A stretch of DNA of 64,000 nucleotides. Origin: Rufibacter sediminis. GTDB lineage: Bacteria > Bacteroidota > Bacteroidia > Cytophagales > Hymenobacteraceae. The notes beneath the pieces were generated by a model that was given only the letters and a program-made list of their open reading frames with translations, was not told where the DNA came from and searched no databases. Positions 51,164 to 60,631 of the stretch are shown here, in pieces. The DNA is taken from the NCBI RefSeq assembly GCF_014269285.1, contig NZ_JACOAF010000022.1, positions 124,001 through 188,000 of the forward strand, in the 5' to 3' direction. The first letter of the stretch is position 1; every line of letters starts with the position of its first letter. The position numbers and the translations under genes were made by a program.

Positions 51164-53611
51164 TTAGAACTCCAGTACAAACCCGATGGACGGCAGGAAC
51201 GTCACGTCATCTTCGTCCAAGATCAGCGGAATGCCGTTGGAGCCGTTGGCACGTAGCGGCTGGCCGTCGGTAGTGACGAAACCTGAGTTGTCTGCGGTGC
51301 GCTGGAACGTGTACTGCGGCAAAGACGGACCTTTGAACCGGAAAATGTTCTGGATATCCACGTACAGGTCCAGGGTGGTGCGTTTGTAGTTCCATTTCTT
51401 GTCCAGGCGCACGTCCAGCTGCTGGAACGAGCGCAGCCGAAGCGTGTTCAGGCGGTCATAGTCCAGCAGACCGGTGCCCAAAGAGGCGTAGTTCTGTTGC
51501 GAGGCCTCCAGGTCAAACGGCGTGTAGGGCGAACCTCCAGCAAAGCGGTATTTTCCGCCCAACTCCCAGTTCTTGCCAAACTGCCAGCCCAGCAACGCCG
51601 ACACCAGATGCCGGTTATCCCACGCCGAGGCGATGTAGTTGTCAGTATTCAACCCCGTAAACTCACTGCGCACCAAGGTGTAGGAGAACAGCCCGTACAG
51701 ACCGCGCGTGAGCTTCTGCTGGAAAAAGAACTCGGCCCCGTAGGCACGTCCTTTGCCCACGCTAGCCACCGCCTCGTTGCCAATCGCGCCAAACTCAATG
51801 CCCTGGTTCGCCAGCGAGACGCCGTCACGCAAAGAAACCGGGTAATTGCCGTAGCGTTTGTAGAAACCTTCCACGGTGAGGCGGTTAGCAATGGACGGCA
51901 GAAACTCCACTCCCGCCACATAATGCGTGGACTTGATGTAGTCGCTGTTTTTATTGGCGTAGGCACCCGTGGCATCTTTATAGCCCAGCACCGTGTAAAT
52001 AGGCAGGCGGTAATAGGTGCCCACCGATGCGTTTAGTTTCCAGCGGTCGGCCAGCGCGTAAGACGCCGACACGCGCGGCGAAAGCGTCTCCAGCGGATTG
52101 TTGCCATCGGTGGTGAACGAGTTCATATCGGAGCGCACCCCCAAAGACAAACTTAACTTATCTTCAAAGAAGCTCTTAGACGTTTGCCCGTACACGCCGT
52201 AGCGGAAGAAATTTAAATCGGTGTCAAAATCCAGCACCACGCGGGGCTGCACCACGGTACCGTTCTGGTCACGCACTTCCTGCCGAATCTGGCTGAAGAA
52301 GTCATTGGTATAACCCACGTACTGGCCAATGGCGCCGTACGAGAACTTCCAACTGCCCACAAACTTGTTCACGTCTACCCGCAGCTTGTTCTCCTTTTCC
52401 TGCGACCGCGCCTTGAGCACCCTCCTAGATTCATCACCATACTGCGCGTCTTCAAAGCGGTCCAGGCGGTTCTCAAACACGTTTCGGCTCAGAGACATCT
52501 GCACAAAACCGTTCTCCAAAGAGCGTTTCAAACTCGCCCCCACCGTGTAATTCCACTGGTTGATGAGCGGATTGGAGCGCAGCGCGTATTCCTTCTCGGG
52601 CGAAGACTCTTTGGGCACCGCGAAGCTGAAATCATCAATGGCCCCAATGCCCAGCGCGGTGAGCGTGGTTTTGGAATCCAGCTGGTGCGTGACCTTGTAC
52701 TGGAAATCCCAATAATTGGGCCTGATGGGCAAGTCAATGGCCTTGAACAGCAACTGCAAATAAGAGCGGCGCGCCGAGGCCAGGAACGTGGTCTTGGGCG
52801 CGAGCGGACCTTCCAGCGTAGCGGCCAACTCGGTCGCGCTCAGGCGCACGTTGCCCTGCAGGCGGTCGGGGTTACCGTCGCGCTGCCTAAACTGGAACAC
52901 GCTGGAGAGGGCATTGTCATAGCGGGCATCAAAGGCGCTGGTGCTCAGGGTCACGTCCTCAATAAACGACACGTTCAAAATGCCCTGCGGACCGCCGCTG
53001 CTGCCCTGCGTAGAAAAGTGGTTGATGACCGGTATCTCAATGCCGTCCAGGAAAAAGACGTTCTCGCCGGGCCCGCCGCCCCTGATCACAATGTCGTTCC
53101 GGAAACCGGCCCCCGTGCTGCCCGCCCCGGCCACGCCCGGCAACGTCTGAATCACCCTGGAAATGTCAAAATTCCCGCCGGGGTTGCTCTTGATTTCCTC
53201 GCTGCTCAGACTTTGAATGGATAAAGGGGTTTCAATGGAAGCCGCCCTGATGGAACGGTCTACGGTAATGTTCACTTCCTGCAACCGGTTCTGGCTGGGC
53301 ATGAGCTCCAGGTTCAGCGTAAGGGCGTTGCCCGATGTCACCGGCACATTATAGCGGGTCACCGGCTCGTAGCCCAGGAAAGAAGCTCTGATGTTGTAAC
53401 TGCCGGTGGGCACATTCTCCAGCCGGTAACGGCCCTGCGCGTCGGTAGCGGCGGCAATGGTGGTAGCCTCCAGCGCCACAGTAGCGCCAATGACCGGTTC
53501 CTGGGTATTTCTATCGCGCACTACACCCGTGATTCTGCCGGTGCTCTGGGCCTGCACCTGAAACGACACTAGGAAAAGCAGCGCATAGACAAGCGTATAA
53601 AATTTAGTCAT
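51164..53611 (-). CDS. TonB-dependent outer-membrane receptor
   Basis: 815 residues. Signal peptide to about residue 21 (VQAQ), a carboxypeptidase-regulatory-like beta-sandwich (23-105: GRITGVVRDRNTQEPVIGAT), then the plug domain (about 120-225: IQSLSSEEIKSNPGGNFDIS, RVIQTLPGVAG, FFLDGIEIP) and a long beta-barrel ending in F (FLPSIGFVLEF). It imports an unidentified ligand; no SusD partner is adjacent, so it is not a classical polysaccharide utilisation pair. Single gene. Confidence 0.92.
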   Translation of the reverse strand: MTKFYTLVYALLFLVSFQVQAQSTGRITGVVRDRNTQEPVIGATVALEATTIAAATDAQGRYRLENVPTGSYNIRASFLGYEPVTRYNVPVTSGNALTLNLELMPSQNRLQEVNITVDRSIRAASIETPLSIQSLSSEEIKSNPGGNFDISRVIQTLPGVAGAGSTGAGFRNDIVIRGGGPGENVFFLDGIEIPVINHFSTQGSSGGPQGILNVSFIEDVTLSTSAFDARYDNALSSVFQFRQRDGNPDRLQGNVRLSATELAATLEGPLAPKTTFLASARRSYLQLLFKAIDLPIRPNYWDFQYKVTHQLDSKTTLTALGIGAIDDFSFAVPKESSPEKEYALRSNPLINQWNYTVGASLKRSLENGFVQMSLSRNVFENRLDRFEDAQYGDESRRVLKARSQEKENKLRVDVNKFVGSWKFSYGAIGQYVGYTNDFFSQIRQEVRDQNGTVVQPRVVLDFDTDLNFFRYGVYGQTSKSFFEDKLSLSLGVRSDMNSFTTDGNNPLETLSPRVSASYALADRWKLNASVGTYYRLPIYTVLGYKDATGAYANKNSDYIKSTHYVAGVEFLPSIANRLTVEGFYKRYGNYPVSLRDGVSLANQGIEFGAIGNEAVASVGKGRAYGAEFFFQQKLTRGLYGLFSYTLVRSEFTGLNTDNYIASAWDNRHLVSALLGWQFGKNWELGGKYRFAGGSPYTPFDLEASQQNYASLGTGLLDYDRLNTLRLRSFQQLDVRLDKKWNYKRTTLDLYVDIQNIFRFKGPSLPQYTFQRTADNSGFVTTDGQPLRANGSNGIPLILDEDDVTFLPSIGFVLEF

Positions 53612-53690
53612 GTGAGAGTAAAGAAAGGGCTTCAGATTTCAAGGTGCAAACCAGTAATAGTTGGTTTTGTTTTACGGGAAGGAATGATTG

Positions 53691-53730
53691 CCGTTTTTGG
53701 CCTTCTTTCTGAAAAGGAGGCTCAAAACGG
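53691..53730. repeat. GTTT palindrome
   Basis: CCGTTTTTGGCCTTCTTTC, TG, AAAAGGAGGCTCAAAACGG, upstream of the TonB receptor start on the minus strand. Confidence 0.85.
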
Positions 53731-53749
53731 AAGCTCTTCCAGCAAAATA

Positions 53750-53967
53750 TTTGCAAACTTCAGCTCATTTTAGGTCCAAGTTAGAAACATGGACCAGCTG
53801 CATTGGCGGACGAACCCACCCCTACCCATCCCTGGAGGGGAATCCTGCACGAGTAATGTAGAACGACCTTCTTCTTCATCCTACATCTAGAGGCGTTTTT
53901 ACCGTATTCATTTCAAAGCGCAAACCCACCCCAACCCCTCCTGGGAGGGGTTAGGGTGGGTTTGCGC
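53750..53967. repeat. Mixed REP region between TonB receptor and nth
   Basis: It contains an inverse copy of the CTGGTTCAAG family (53750-53800), a single ACCCACCCCTACCCATCCCT unit (about 53812-53840), and a perfect dyad GCAAACCCACCCCAACCCCT / AGGGGTTAGGGTGGGTTTGC at 53919-53967. No gene. Confidence 0.75.
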
Positions 53968-54016
53968 ACATCAAAATAGCACAGCCACTTCTATAATGCG
54001 GCTCCCAAGTCAACTC

Positions 54017-54056
54017 CTGTTTTAAGCCTGTTTTCGCAAAAATGGCCCCTAAACAG
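54017..54056. repeat. GTTT palindrome at the 3' end of nth
   Basis: CTGTTTTAAGCCTGTTTTCG / CAAAAATGGCCCCTAAACAG, next to the nth stop codon. Confidence 0.8.
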
Positions 54057-54059
54057 AAT

Positions 54060-54773
54060 TCATTGGCCAATGCCTTTCTGGCGCACCTCGGCATAATAAT
54101 TACACAAATCTCGCAGCACGCATACTTCGCACTTGGGGGCGCGCCAGGTACAGATTTTCTGGCCGTGTTTGAGCATATGGCGGTGCAGGTTGTAGAGCAC
54201 CAGCGCGTCTTTGGGCAGCAGGTCCAGCAGAATCTGGTGGGCTTTCTCGTGGGTGACTTTGGCCCCGATGAGCCCCACCCGCTGACTGATGCGGTGCACG
54301 TGGGTGTCTACCGGGAACACGGGTTTGTAGAAATTAAACAAAAGGACCAGGGTCGCTGTTTTCAACCCCACGCCGGGCAGGGCCATGAGCCAGTCCATGG
54401 CGGGCTCCACCTCCAGCTCGTGCAGGAAATCAAGGTTGTAATCTGGGTGTTCGGCCTGGATGATTTTTAAAGCCTTCTGGATGTTGACCGCCTTGGCACC
54501 GGGGAACTCGGCCGGGGCCAGGGCATCGGCTAGTTCTTCTATCGGCGCAGCCATGACGGCTTCCCAGGTGGGGAACTTCTCCAGCATCTGGAAGTACGCC
54601 TTCTCCTCGTTAGCGTGGGTGGTGCGGTGCGAGAGCATGGTGGAAATGAGCTCGCGCATGGGGTCGCGGCGGGGATGACCGGAAAGATGACCGAAAACTT
54701 CATTTAACCGTATATGAACTTGCCATATCTTTTCTGAGGGAGAAAGCTGCTGATTTGCTTCAGCCATAGTCAT
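54060..54773 (-). CDS. nth: Endonuclease III
   Basis: 237 residues. Helix-hairpin-helix with LPGVGLKTATLVLLF (catalytic Lys) and the catalytic Asp in FPVDTHVHR. The C-terminal [4Fe-4S] loop is CTWRAPKCEVCVLRDLC (C-x7-C-x2-C-x5-C by my count). It removes oxidised pyrimidines and cuts abasic sites in base excision repair. A second in-frame ATG two codons in is an alternative start. Confidence 0.9.
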   Translation of the reverse strand: MTMAEANQQLSPSEKIWQVHIRLNEVFGHLSGHPRRDPMRELISTMLSHRTTHANEEKAYFQMLEKFPTWEAVMAAPIEELADALAPAEFPGAKAVNIQKALKIIQAEHPDYNLDFLHELEVEPAMDWLMALPGVGLKTATLVLLFNFYKPVFPVDTHVHRISQRVGLIGAKVTHEKAHQILLDLLPKDALVLYNLHRHMLKHGQKICTWRAPKCEVCVLRDLCNYYAEVRQKGIGQ

Positions 54774-54870
54774 TCCTTTTTCCCTCTAAACGAGCCCCCG
54801 ATGGTAATGTTTGCTTGAGAACTGCCCTTCTTCTAGCGTTTAGAAACAGCCTTAGAATTAAGATACAACT

Positions 54871-55590
54871 ATGAAATTTACTTTCTTGGGGACAGGCGGA
54901 GCTTTTGACGTGGCTTACGGAAACTCCGCGGCGTTGGTGGAATTCAAGGGCCATACCATTCTGCTGGACTGCGGTTTCACCGTCTACCCCACCCTGCGGC
55001 AGCACCAACTCACCAGCAAAGTAGAATACATCCTCCTCACGCACCTGCATAACGACCATACCGGCAGTCTGGCCAACATCCTGCTGCATTGCCATTACTA
55101 CAACACCAACTGCAAACCCATCATCCTGTACCCAGACGATGATTTCCGCGATGAGGTGTATGAGTTCCTACGGCTGCAGGTGCAGAAACCGGAGAACTAC
55201 GTAGACTTCACCCCGCTTTCTGAATTGCCCGGCATCACCGCCATTGACACCTTCGGGCTGCACACCGAGAAACTGCAGACCTACGCCTACGTGTTTGAGG
55301 AGAACGCCGAACGGGTCGCCTTCTCCGGAGACATCGGCCAGCCCGATGCGCTGTTCGCCTTCCTGCGCGGCATGCCCCCCAAGGCCACCACGGTTTTTCA
55401 TGACATCACCTTCTCTGAGCAGAATAGCACGCACACGTACTACAAGAAGCTCATCCCCATGATGCAGGATTACCACATCTACGGCTACCACTGTGACCCG
55501 TCCCAGAGCCCCGAGGATAATCCGTTCCAGTTGGTGCACCACCAGCCCCACCTGATGCTGAGCGGGCGGCTGCAGGAAGCCATGAACTAA
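54871..55590 (+). CDS. MBL-fold metallo-hydrolase
   Basis: 239 residues. It starts MKFTFLGTGGAFDVAYGNSA and has the zinc motif LTHLHNDHTG (HxHxDH, about residues 58-66), a further Asp in AFSGDIGQPD and a late His in YGYHCDPSQ. Resembles RNase Z/phosphodiesterase-like small members. Cytoplasmic, substrate unknown. It is divergent from nth. Confidence 0.85.
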   Translation: MKFTFLGTGGAFDVAYGNSAALVEFKGHTILLDCGFTVYPTLRQHQLTSKVEYILLTHLHNDHTGSLANILLHCHYYNTNCKPIILYPDDDFRDEVYEFLRLQVQKPENYVDFTPLSELPGITAIDTFGLHTEKLQTYAYVFEENAERVAFSGDIGQPDALFAFLRGMPPKATTVFHDITFSEQNSTHTYYKKLIPMMQDYHIYGYHCDPSQSPEDNPFQLVHHQPHLMLSGRLQEAMN

Positions 55591-55696
55591 ACGGCCCGTT
55601 TCCCGTTCATTTAAATCAAATTGCCGCCAAAGCACCGCAGCCCCGTCTGCCAACGCCTGCTGATGGTAGCTTCACTCGCTTTAAGACCTTCCTTGC

Positions 55697-56335
55697 ATGG
55701 CTTTCTCCTTCGCGACAGACCAGGAACATACGCACTTTCGCAAGAATCCGCTTCTCATTGCCTATGTCGTACTATTTGGATTATTCTGGGCTTACACCGG
55801 ATTTACCACCTCAGACTCCAAGAACTGGTGGCTGGAGAACACGCTCACTTTCACGGCTATCATTCTGCTGGTGGCGTTCTACAAACATTACCGGTTTTCA
55901 GACTTCAGCTACACCTGCATTTTCCTGTACCTGATGCTGCACGTGTACGGCGCGCAGCACACCTACGCTGAGAACCCTTTCGGTTTCTGGGTGCAGGAAA
56001 AGCTGCAACTGGAGCGCAACCACTATGACCGGCTGGTGCATTTCGGGTTCGGTTTTTTCCTGGCGTACCCCATGCAGGAAGTATTCCGGCGCTTGACCAA
56101 CATGCGCCCTTTCTTCACCTACGCCTTGCCCGTTGAGTTAACCATCAGCATGGGGGCTTTCTATGAGCTGATTGAGTGGGCGGTGGCCGATGTCTTTTTC
56201 CCCGCGCAGGGCATGACGTACCTGGGCACCCAGGGCGATGTCTGGGATGCCCAGAAAGACATTGCCGTCGCGTTATTAGGTGCTCTGCTCACCATGACCG
56301 CCGTTGGGCTAACGCGTAAAAAGCCGCGTCCCTGA
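55697..56335 (+). CDS. DUF2238 (YjdF-like) membrane protein
   Basis: 212 residues with about six membrane helices. Conserved DUF2238 core HYDRLVHFGFGFFLAYPMQE, then YELIEWAVADVFFPAQGMTY and GTQGDVWDAQKDIAVALLGA. Inner-membrane protein of unknown role. About 100 bp after the MBL gene. Confidence 0.85.
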   Translation: MAFSFATDQEHTHFRKNPLLIAYVVLFGLFWAYTGFTTSDSKNWWLENTLTFTAIILLVAFYKHYRFSDFSYTCIFLYLMLHVYGAQHTYAENPFGFWVQEKLQLERNHYDRLVHFGFGFFLAYPMQEVFRRLTNMRPFFTYALPVELTISMGAFYELIEWAVADVFFPAQGMTYLGTQGDVWDAQKDIAVALLGALLTMTAVGLTRKKPRP

Positions 56336-56336
56336 G

Positions 56337-56376
56337 CTGTTTTAGGCCTATTTTCCATAAAACAGGGGTAAAACAG
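56337..56376. repeat. GTTT palindrome between convergent genes
   Basis: CTGTTTTAGGCCTATTTTCC / ATAAAACAGGGGTAAAACAG, two bases after the DUF2238 stop. Confidence 0.8.
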
Positions 56377-56417
56377 ATCAGCGACGCGGCCGAGTTTCCT
56401 CGCGTGGCGAAGGAAGG

Positions 56418-57044
56418 TTAGTCGTATTTGATTTTTATGTCATTCCCCTCAATCTTCACTTTTCCGCGGGGGGTTTCTATCTTGGTTTCCTCGGTTGAAA
56501 TCTTGATTTTGGTATCGCCGGCTACGTACTTGATGTCTTTGGTGGCCCGGCGGTAATAGTGTTGCCGGCGCAGCCAATAGTTTTTCAACTGCGGCAGATC
56601 CATCTGGTTAGATCGGCGGGCATCACGGGCCAGGGCTGTTTGCAACTGCTGCCGGGTAGGCCGCACGTAGCGTTTCCGGGCTGGGGCAGCTTTCGCGGTT
56701 GCAGCACTTCCGCCGGACGCCACAGCCGTGCGGGTTCCTTCGTTCGTTTCCGCTGAGGCAGTTCTGGTTCCGGTGGAAGTGGCGGCATCGCTTCGGTCCT
56801 GATCCTCGGCTGTAGCCAAACCGTCGGTATCGGACTGGGCGTAGGTATCTGTGCCGGTGTGTGCATCCAGGTCAGTTTCGGTGAGAACGGTGTCCATCTC
56901 CAAGGTATCCGGGGTGAAAACCAGCGTGTCTTCCACCGATGTTTTAGGCAGATCGGCTACGGCTTCTTTGTCTTTCACGCGTTCACACGCTCCTAAAAGA
57001 GACAAGGCCAGCAGCAGGAAGAACCCATTTGTTACTTTTCCCAT
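56418..57044 (-). CDS. Lipoprotein of unknown function
   Basis: 208 residues. Signal ends LLGAC (Cys about 19). A long Thr/Asp/Ala/Ser-rich region (25-120) is followed by a basic stretch (KRYVRPTRQQLQTALARDAR) and a short beta-rich tail with alternating KI repeats (TKIKISTEETKIETPRGKVK). Family not recognised. Confidence 0.65.
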   Translation of the reverse strand: MGKVTNGFFLLLALSLLGACERVKDKEAVADLPKTSVEDTLVFTPDTLEMDTVLTETDLDAHTGTDTYAQSDTDGLATAEDQDRSDAATSTGTRTASAETNEGTRTAVASGGSAATAKAAPARKRYVRPTRQQLQTALARDARRSNQMDLPQLKNYWLRRQHYYRRATKDIKYVAGDTKIKISTEETKIETPRGKVKIEGNDIKIKYD

Positions 57045-57132
57045 ACTCTACTTTCTATTGGTTTTCCTCCCTAAACGCGGAAGGCGCGCCGGAGGTTAAC
57101 AAACGCAGGTACGCACCGGGCCTCCAGCGCAA

Positions 57133-57174
57133 CCTGTTTCAGGGCCGTTTTGAGGAAAACAGCCTCAAAACAGG
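57133..57174. repeat. GTTT palindrome
   Basis: CCTGTTTCAGGGCCGTTTTG, AG, GAAAACAGCCTCAAAACAGG. Confidence 0.85.
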
Positions 57175-57210
57175 TACTTACCCACTAGCGGCAGAAACGG
57201 GGCAAAAAAA

Positions 57211-57240
57211 AGAAAGGCTAACCGTTAGGTTAGCCTTTCT
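57211..57240 (-). terminator. Terminator of the OmpA-family gene
   Basis: AGAAAGGCTAACC / GGTTAGCCTTTCT stem, 4-base loop, with A8 on the left, which is the T-tract on the minus strand. Confidence 0.88.
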
Positions 57241-57262
57241 ACTAAAAAGATAGTGTCTCTGC

Positions 57263-57982
57263 TTATTTGATTTCGCCACGCTCAGCGGCTTTTTTCAATT
57301 CTTCGCTGGCGAAGATGGCCACCTCTACGCGACGGTTCTGCTGACGACCGGCGGCAGTAGTGTTGTCAGCTACAGGCTGGGTAGAACCATAGCCACGGGT
57401 CTGGATGCGGTTAGACTCTACGCCTAAAGAAGTAGCGTAGTTGGCTACGGCCTGGGCTCTGCGCTCAGACAACGGCTGGTTGATGGCATCGGTACCGGTG
57501 TTATCGGCGTGGCCTTCTACCAATACGTTGGTGCCTGGATATTTCTTCAGGGTTTCGGCCAATTTCTGGATATCAGCACGGGAAGAAGACTGCAACTCAG
57601 CAGAATTGGTAGCGAAAAGCAAACCGGCGTCAAACGTTACTTTGATACCTTCGCCCACGCGCTCTACCTGGGCATTCTGCATTTCTTTCTCCAGCTCAGC
57701 AGCCTGTTTGTCCATGCGGCGGCCAATCACAGCACCAGTGGCACCCCCTACGGCTGCCCCAATGATGGCACCACGGGCAGTGTTACCAGTCGCTTTCCCG
57801 ATGATACCTCCCAGAACGGCTCCACCGCCGGCTCCCAGAAGACCGCCTTTGGCTGTTTTGTTCATGCCTTTATTTTGAGAGGTAGAAGTGCCGGTAGTGC
57901 CAGCCGTCTGACTTGATTTGCAGGAAGAGAAAAGTAAGCTTCCTACTAACATGGCTGTGAATGTTCCTTTTAAAAATTTCAT
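57263..57982 (-). CDS. OmpA-family lipoprotein with glycine zipper
   Basis: 239 residues. Signal ends LLFSSC (Cys20). A Gly-rich zipper (about 45-90: GLLGAGGGAVLGGIIGKATG) probably inserts in the membrane. It is followed by a C-terminal OmpA/Pal peptidoglycan-binding domain (about 110-230) with NVLVEGHADNTGTDAINQPL and ERRAQAVANYATSLG and the final QQNRRVEVAIFA. It anchors the outer membrane to peptidoglycan. Single gene. Confidence 0.9.
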   Translation of the reverse strand: MKFLKGTFTAMLVGSLLFSSCKSSQTAGTTGTSTSQNKGMNKTAKGGLLGAGGGAVLGGIIGKATGNTARGAIIGAAVGGATGAVIGRRMDKQAAELEKEMQNAQVERVGEGIKVTFDAGLLFATNSAELQSSSRADIQKLAETLKKYPGTNVLVEGHADNTGTDAINQPLSERRAQAVANYATSLGVESNRIQTRGYGSTQPVADNTTAAGRQQNRRVEVAIFASEELKKAAERGEIK

Positions 57983-58124
57983 AGTCTTAGTTTTTTTTGG
58001 TTGTAAACGTACGCTTAAAGTTGGTTAGTATCGGGGTTACATACTGATTTGGAAATAAAATGTTCCCATATAGCTCCCCTTTCTATATGGACTGCAATAA
58101 TAATCGTGCCAGACCGGAAATAAA

Positions 58125-58151
58125 AAACCTGCCTTTTCAGAAGGCAGGTTT
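58125..58151 (-). terminator. Terminator of accD
   Basis: AAACCTGCCTT / AAGGCAGGTTT stem with 5-base loop and A-tract at its left end, 39 bp after the accD stop on the minus strand. Confidence 0.85.
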
Positions 58152-58189
58152 CTCTATATCGACCACGCTGTAAACCAGCCATTTGGCCG

Positions 58190-59074
58190 CTACTGTTTTT
58201 TTCCATCCGCCACCGGGGCCGGAATTTCTTCGGGCTGCAGGAGGGTGATCAGGTCAGAAATGCGGGTTTTGAGTTCTTTGCGGTGTACTATAAAATCAAG
58301 GAAGCCGTGCTCCAGCACAAACTCGGCGCTCTGGAACCCTTTGGGCAAATCTTTCCCGATGGTTTCCTTGATCACGCGCGGTCCGGCAAACCCGATGAGG
58401 GCACCCGGCTCAGAGATATTGAAATCGCCCAGCATCGCGAACGAGGCGGTCACGCCACCCGTGGTAGGGTCGGTGAGCAGGGAGATGTACGGCACTTTCT
58501 CCTCGGAGAGCAACGCCAGCTTAGCCGATGTTTTGGCCATCTGCATGAGCGAGTAACCGGCCTCCATCATCCGGGCTCCGCCCGATTTGGAGATCATCAG
58601 GAACGGGATCTTGTTTTCGCGGCTGTAGTCAATGGCCCGGGAGATCTTCTCGCCTACCACTGATCCCATAGACCCGCCAATGAAGTTGAAGTCCATACAG
58701 GCTACCACCAGATCCAGGCCGTTGATGGTGCCGTGGGCGGTACGAACCGCGTCTTTCAGGTTGGTTTTGCGCTGGGTAGCCTTGATGCGCTCTGGATACG
58801 GTTTGGTATCCACGAAGTGCAGCGGGTCTGAGGAAGTCAGGTTCTCGTCCAGTTCCTGGAACTCGTTCTCGTCAAACAGCACCTCAAAGTACTCCTGGGA
58901 GTTGATGCGGTCATGGTGGTCGCATTTGGCGCACGTGTACAGCTGTTGCCGGTGCTCAGCCGTGCTGATGACGGTCTTACACTCGGGGCACTTGTGCCAC
59001 AGACCGTCTGGGGTTTCTTTTTTCTGCTCCGTTGGGGTGACGATCCCTTTTTCTACTCTTTTAAACCAAGCCAT
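58190..59074 (-). CDS. accD: Acetyl-CoA carboxylase carboxyltransferase subunit beta
   Basis: 294 residues from the ATG at 59074 ([10 protein letters not shown]); ten extra upstream codons are unlikely. Four-Cys zinc ribbon CPECKTVIS...LYTCAKC (about 28-50) and crotonase-type carboxyltransferase domain with [55 protein letters not shown] and [10 protein letters not shown]. It transfers CO2 from biotin to acetyl-CoA, the first step of fatty-acid synthesis. A TATCTTTG -7 element lies on the minus strand at 59149-59156. Confidence 0.95.
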   Translation of the reverse strand: MAWFKRVEKGIVTPTEQKKETPDGLWHKCPECKTVISTAEHRQQLYTCAKCDHHDRINSQEYFEVLFDENEFQELDENLTSSDPLHFVDTKPYPERIKATQRKTNLKDAVRTAHGTINGLDLVVACMDFNFIGGSMGSVVGEKISRAIDYSRENKIPFLMISKSGGARMMEAGYSLMQMAKTSAKLALLSEEKVPYISLLTDPTTGGVTASFAMLGDFNISEPGALIGFAGPRVIKETIGKDLPKGFQSAEFVLEHGFLDFIVHRKELKTRISDLITLLQPEEIPAPVADGKKQ

Positions 59075-59623
59075 ATGATGCTCTAAAGGTTTTTTTATCA
59101 ACAATGAAGCCTCCAGTGGGAAACCGCAAGCAGTTACAAATTCACGTGCAAAGATAAAAAAGAAAAGATAGCTCCCTAGCTTACCTACTAAAACAGACCA
59201 ATTCCCTCATCCAGAGGGGTTGTACCCATTTTCACCTTCTTTTGTTTTGAATCTGGGCACCTGGAAAACGGAGGGCAGAAAGGCAGACGTTCACCGCTCC
59301 TACTCCGGGCGGCGAACAGGGTGCTCAGTAACCGGCGGCGCATGACGGATTAGCCCAAATTCCTCCTGCTTTAGACTTCTTTTCCTAAAAACAGGATTAA
59401 AACAAGTCAACGACCCGGCCCCGGCTTCTCACCAACAGCGGCGTGATAACGCCTTTTCCTTCAATACATTACAACGAAGGGAAAGTAAATTAGAATACTT
59501 CGGGCAATTATTATTTATTTGCATCCGTTTCAAAGCCAAAGCCGCTCCCGGGAAAACTGCTCCCGCTGAGCGCCGGCCAAGTTTCAAAGACAAAAGACAA
59601 AAACACCACAAAAACAGTCATCT
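59075..59623. other. Intergenic between accD and the OmpA pair
   Basis: It contains the accD -7 element (59149-59156) and a GTTT palindrome (59367-59404, CTGCTTTAGACTTCTTTTCC / TAAAAACAGGATTAAAAC). The last 100 bases before the OmpA gene are AT-rich and probably hold its promoter. No gene seen. Confidence 0.5.
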
Positions 59624-60334
59624 ATGAAGAAAACACGTTTCGCCTCATCCGCCGCTGCCTTGGTTTTAGGAGTAGCTGTCCTTGGTTCCTGTGTCTCATC
59701 TAAGAAATACAAAGAACTGGAAGCGAGCAAAAATGCGCTGGAACAAGAGAAAACTGCTGCACAGCGCAGCCTGGAACAGGCCAACGCCGATCTGCGTGAC
59801 CGTGATGCCAAACTGGCCCAGTACCAACAGCAAATCGCCCAGAAAGAAAGAATCCTTAACGAGCTGAGAACATCGGTGAACGAGGCGCTGGCCGGTTTTC
59901 AGGAGCAGGGCCTGACCGTGGCCATCCGCGACGGGAAAGTATACGTGACCATGCCGGAGAAACTGCTTTTCGCCTCGGGCAGCACCAAAGTGAACCCCAA
60001 CGGACAGTCCGCGCTGGGCAAGCTGGCCGCCGCCATCCGCTCGCAACGCGACACCGAAATCTTGATTGAGGGCCACACCGATGACGTAGCCGTGGCCTCG
60101 GCCAATGTGACCTACAAAGACAACTGGGACCTGAGCGTGCTGCGCGCCACTGAGATTACCCGTCTCCTGATCAACAACGGGGTTCCGCCGCAGATGGTGG
60201 TACCGGCCGGCCGCGGACAGTACACTCCGGTAGCCATGACCCGCACCCCGGAGGCCCGTCAGAGCAACCGCCGCACTGAGATCATCCTGGCCCCTAACTT
60301 TGAGAAAATCCTGAAGCTGATCCAGACCAATTAA
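59624..60334 (+). CDS. OmpA-family lipoprotein with coiled coil
   Basis: 236 residues. Signal ends LGSC (Cys24), then a coiled coil (about 30-85: YKELEASKNALEQEKTAAQR) and an OmpA/MotB-like domain (about 95-230): LLFASGSTKVNPNGQSALGK, ILIEGHTDDVAVA, NWDLSVLRATEITRLL and QSNRRTEIILAP. This is the flagellar-MotB-type form often seen in Bacteroidota. It is closely related to the next gene. Confidence 0.9.
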   Translation: MKKTRFASSAAALVLGVAVLGSCVSSKKYKELEASKNALEQEKTAAQRSLEQANADLRDRDAKLAQYQQQIAQKERILNELRTSVNEALAGFQEQGLTVAIRDGKVYVTMPEKLLFASGSTKVNPNGQSALGKLAAAIRSQRDTEILIEGHTDDVAVASANVTYKDNWDLSVLRATEITRLLINNGVPPQMVVPAGRGQYTPVAMTRTPEARQSNRRTEIILAPNFEKILKLIQTN

Positions 60335-60401
60335 TTCATGCGGGTTCCCCTCCGCCTCAACCAGAGGGAAGAGCGCAGGAAAATGAAACAGCATTAATCA
60401 A

Positions 60402-60429
60402 AGAAGCCGGGCCAATTGCCCGGCTTCTT
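60402..60429 (+). terminator. Terminator between the two OmpA genes
   Basis: AAGAAGCCGGGC / GCCCGGCTTCTT stem around AATT, then GCGTTT, where a GTTT palindrome begins. Confidence 0.88.
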
Positions 60430-60472
60430 GCGTTTCTGGCCTCTTTTTAGGAAAATAGCCAGAAAACAGGCG
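60430..60472. repeat. GTTT palindrome
   Basis: GCGTTTCTGGCCTCTTTTTA, GG, AAAATAGCCAGAAAACAGGC, directly abutting the terminator. Confidence 0.82.
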
Positions 60473-60631
60473 CCCGGTTCTTTGCCTAAGATTGCTTCCT
60501 GCTTATCTTTGGGTAGCGGCCAGGTGCTAACCACCTGCCCGCCTTGTGTTTTTACCTTTCGGCCAGCCTCGTCTGGCGTGAAACAAGCTCCGTTCCTGAA
60601 TTTGCATTATAAACATTTACCTAACCCGCTC

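Noticed and set aside
60416-60631. N-terminal extension of the second OmpA gene
   Set aside because: The extra residues come from a GTTT palindrome and leader, and would bury the lipoprotein signal.
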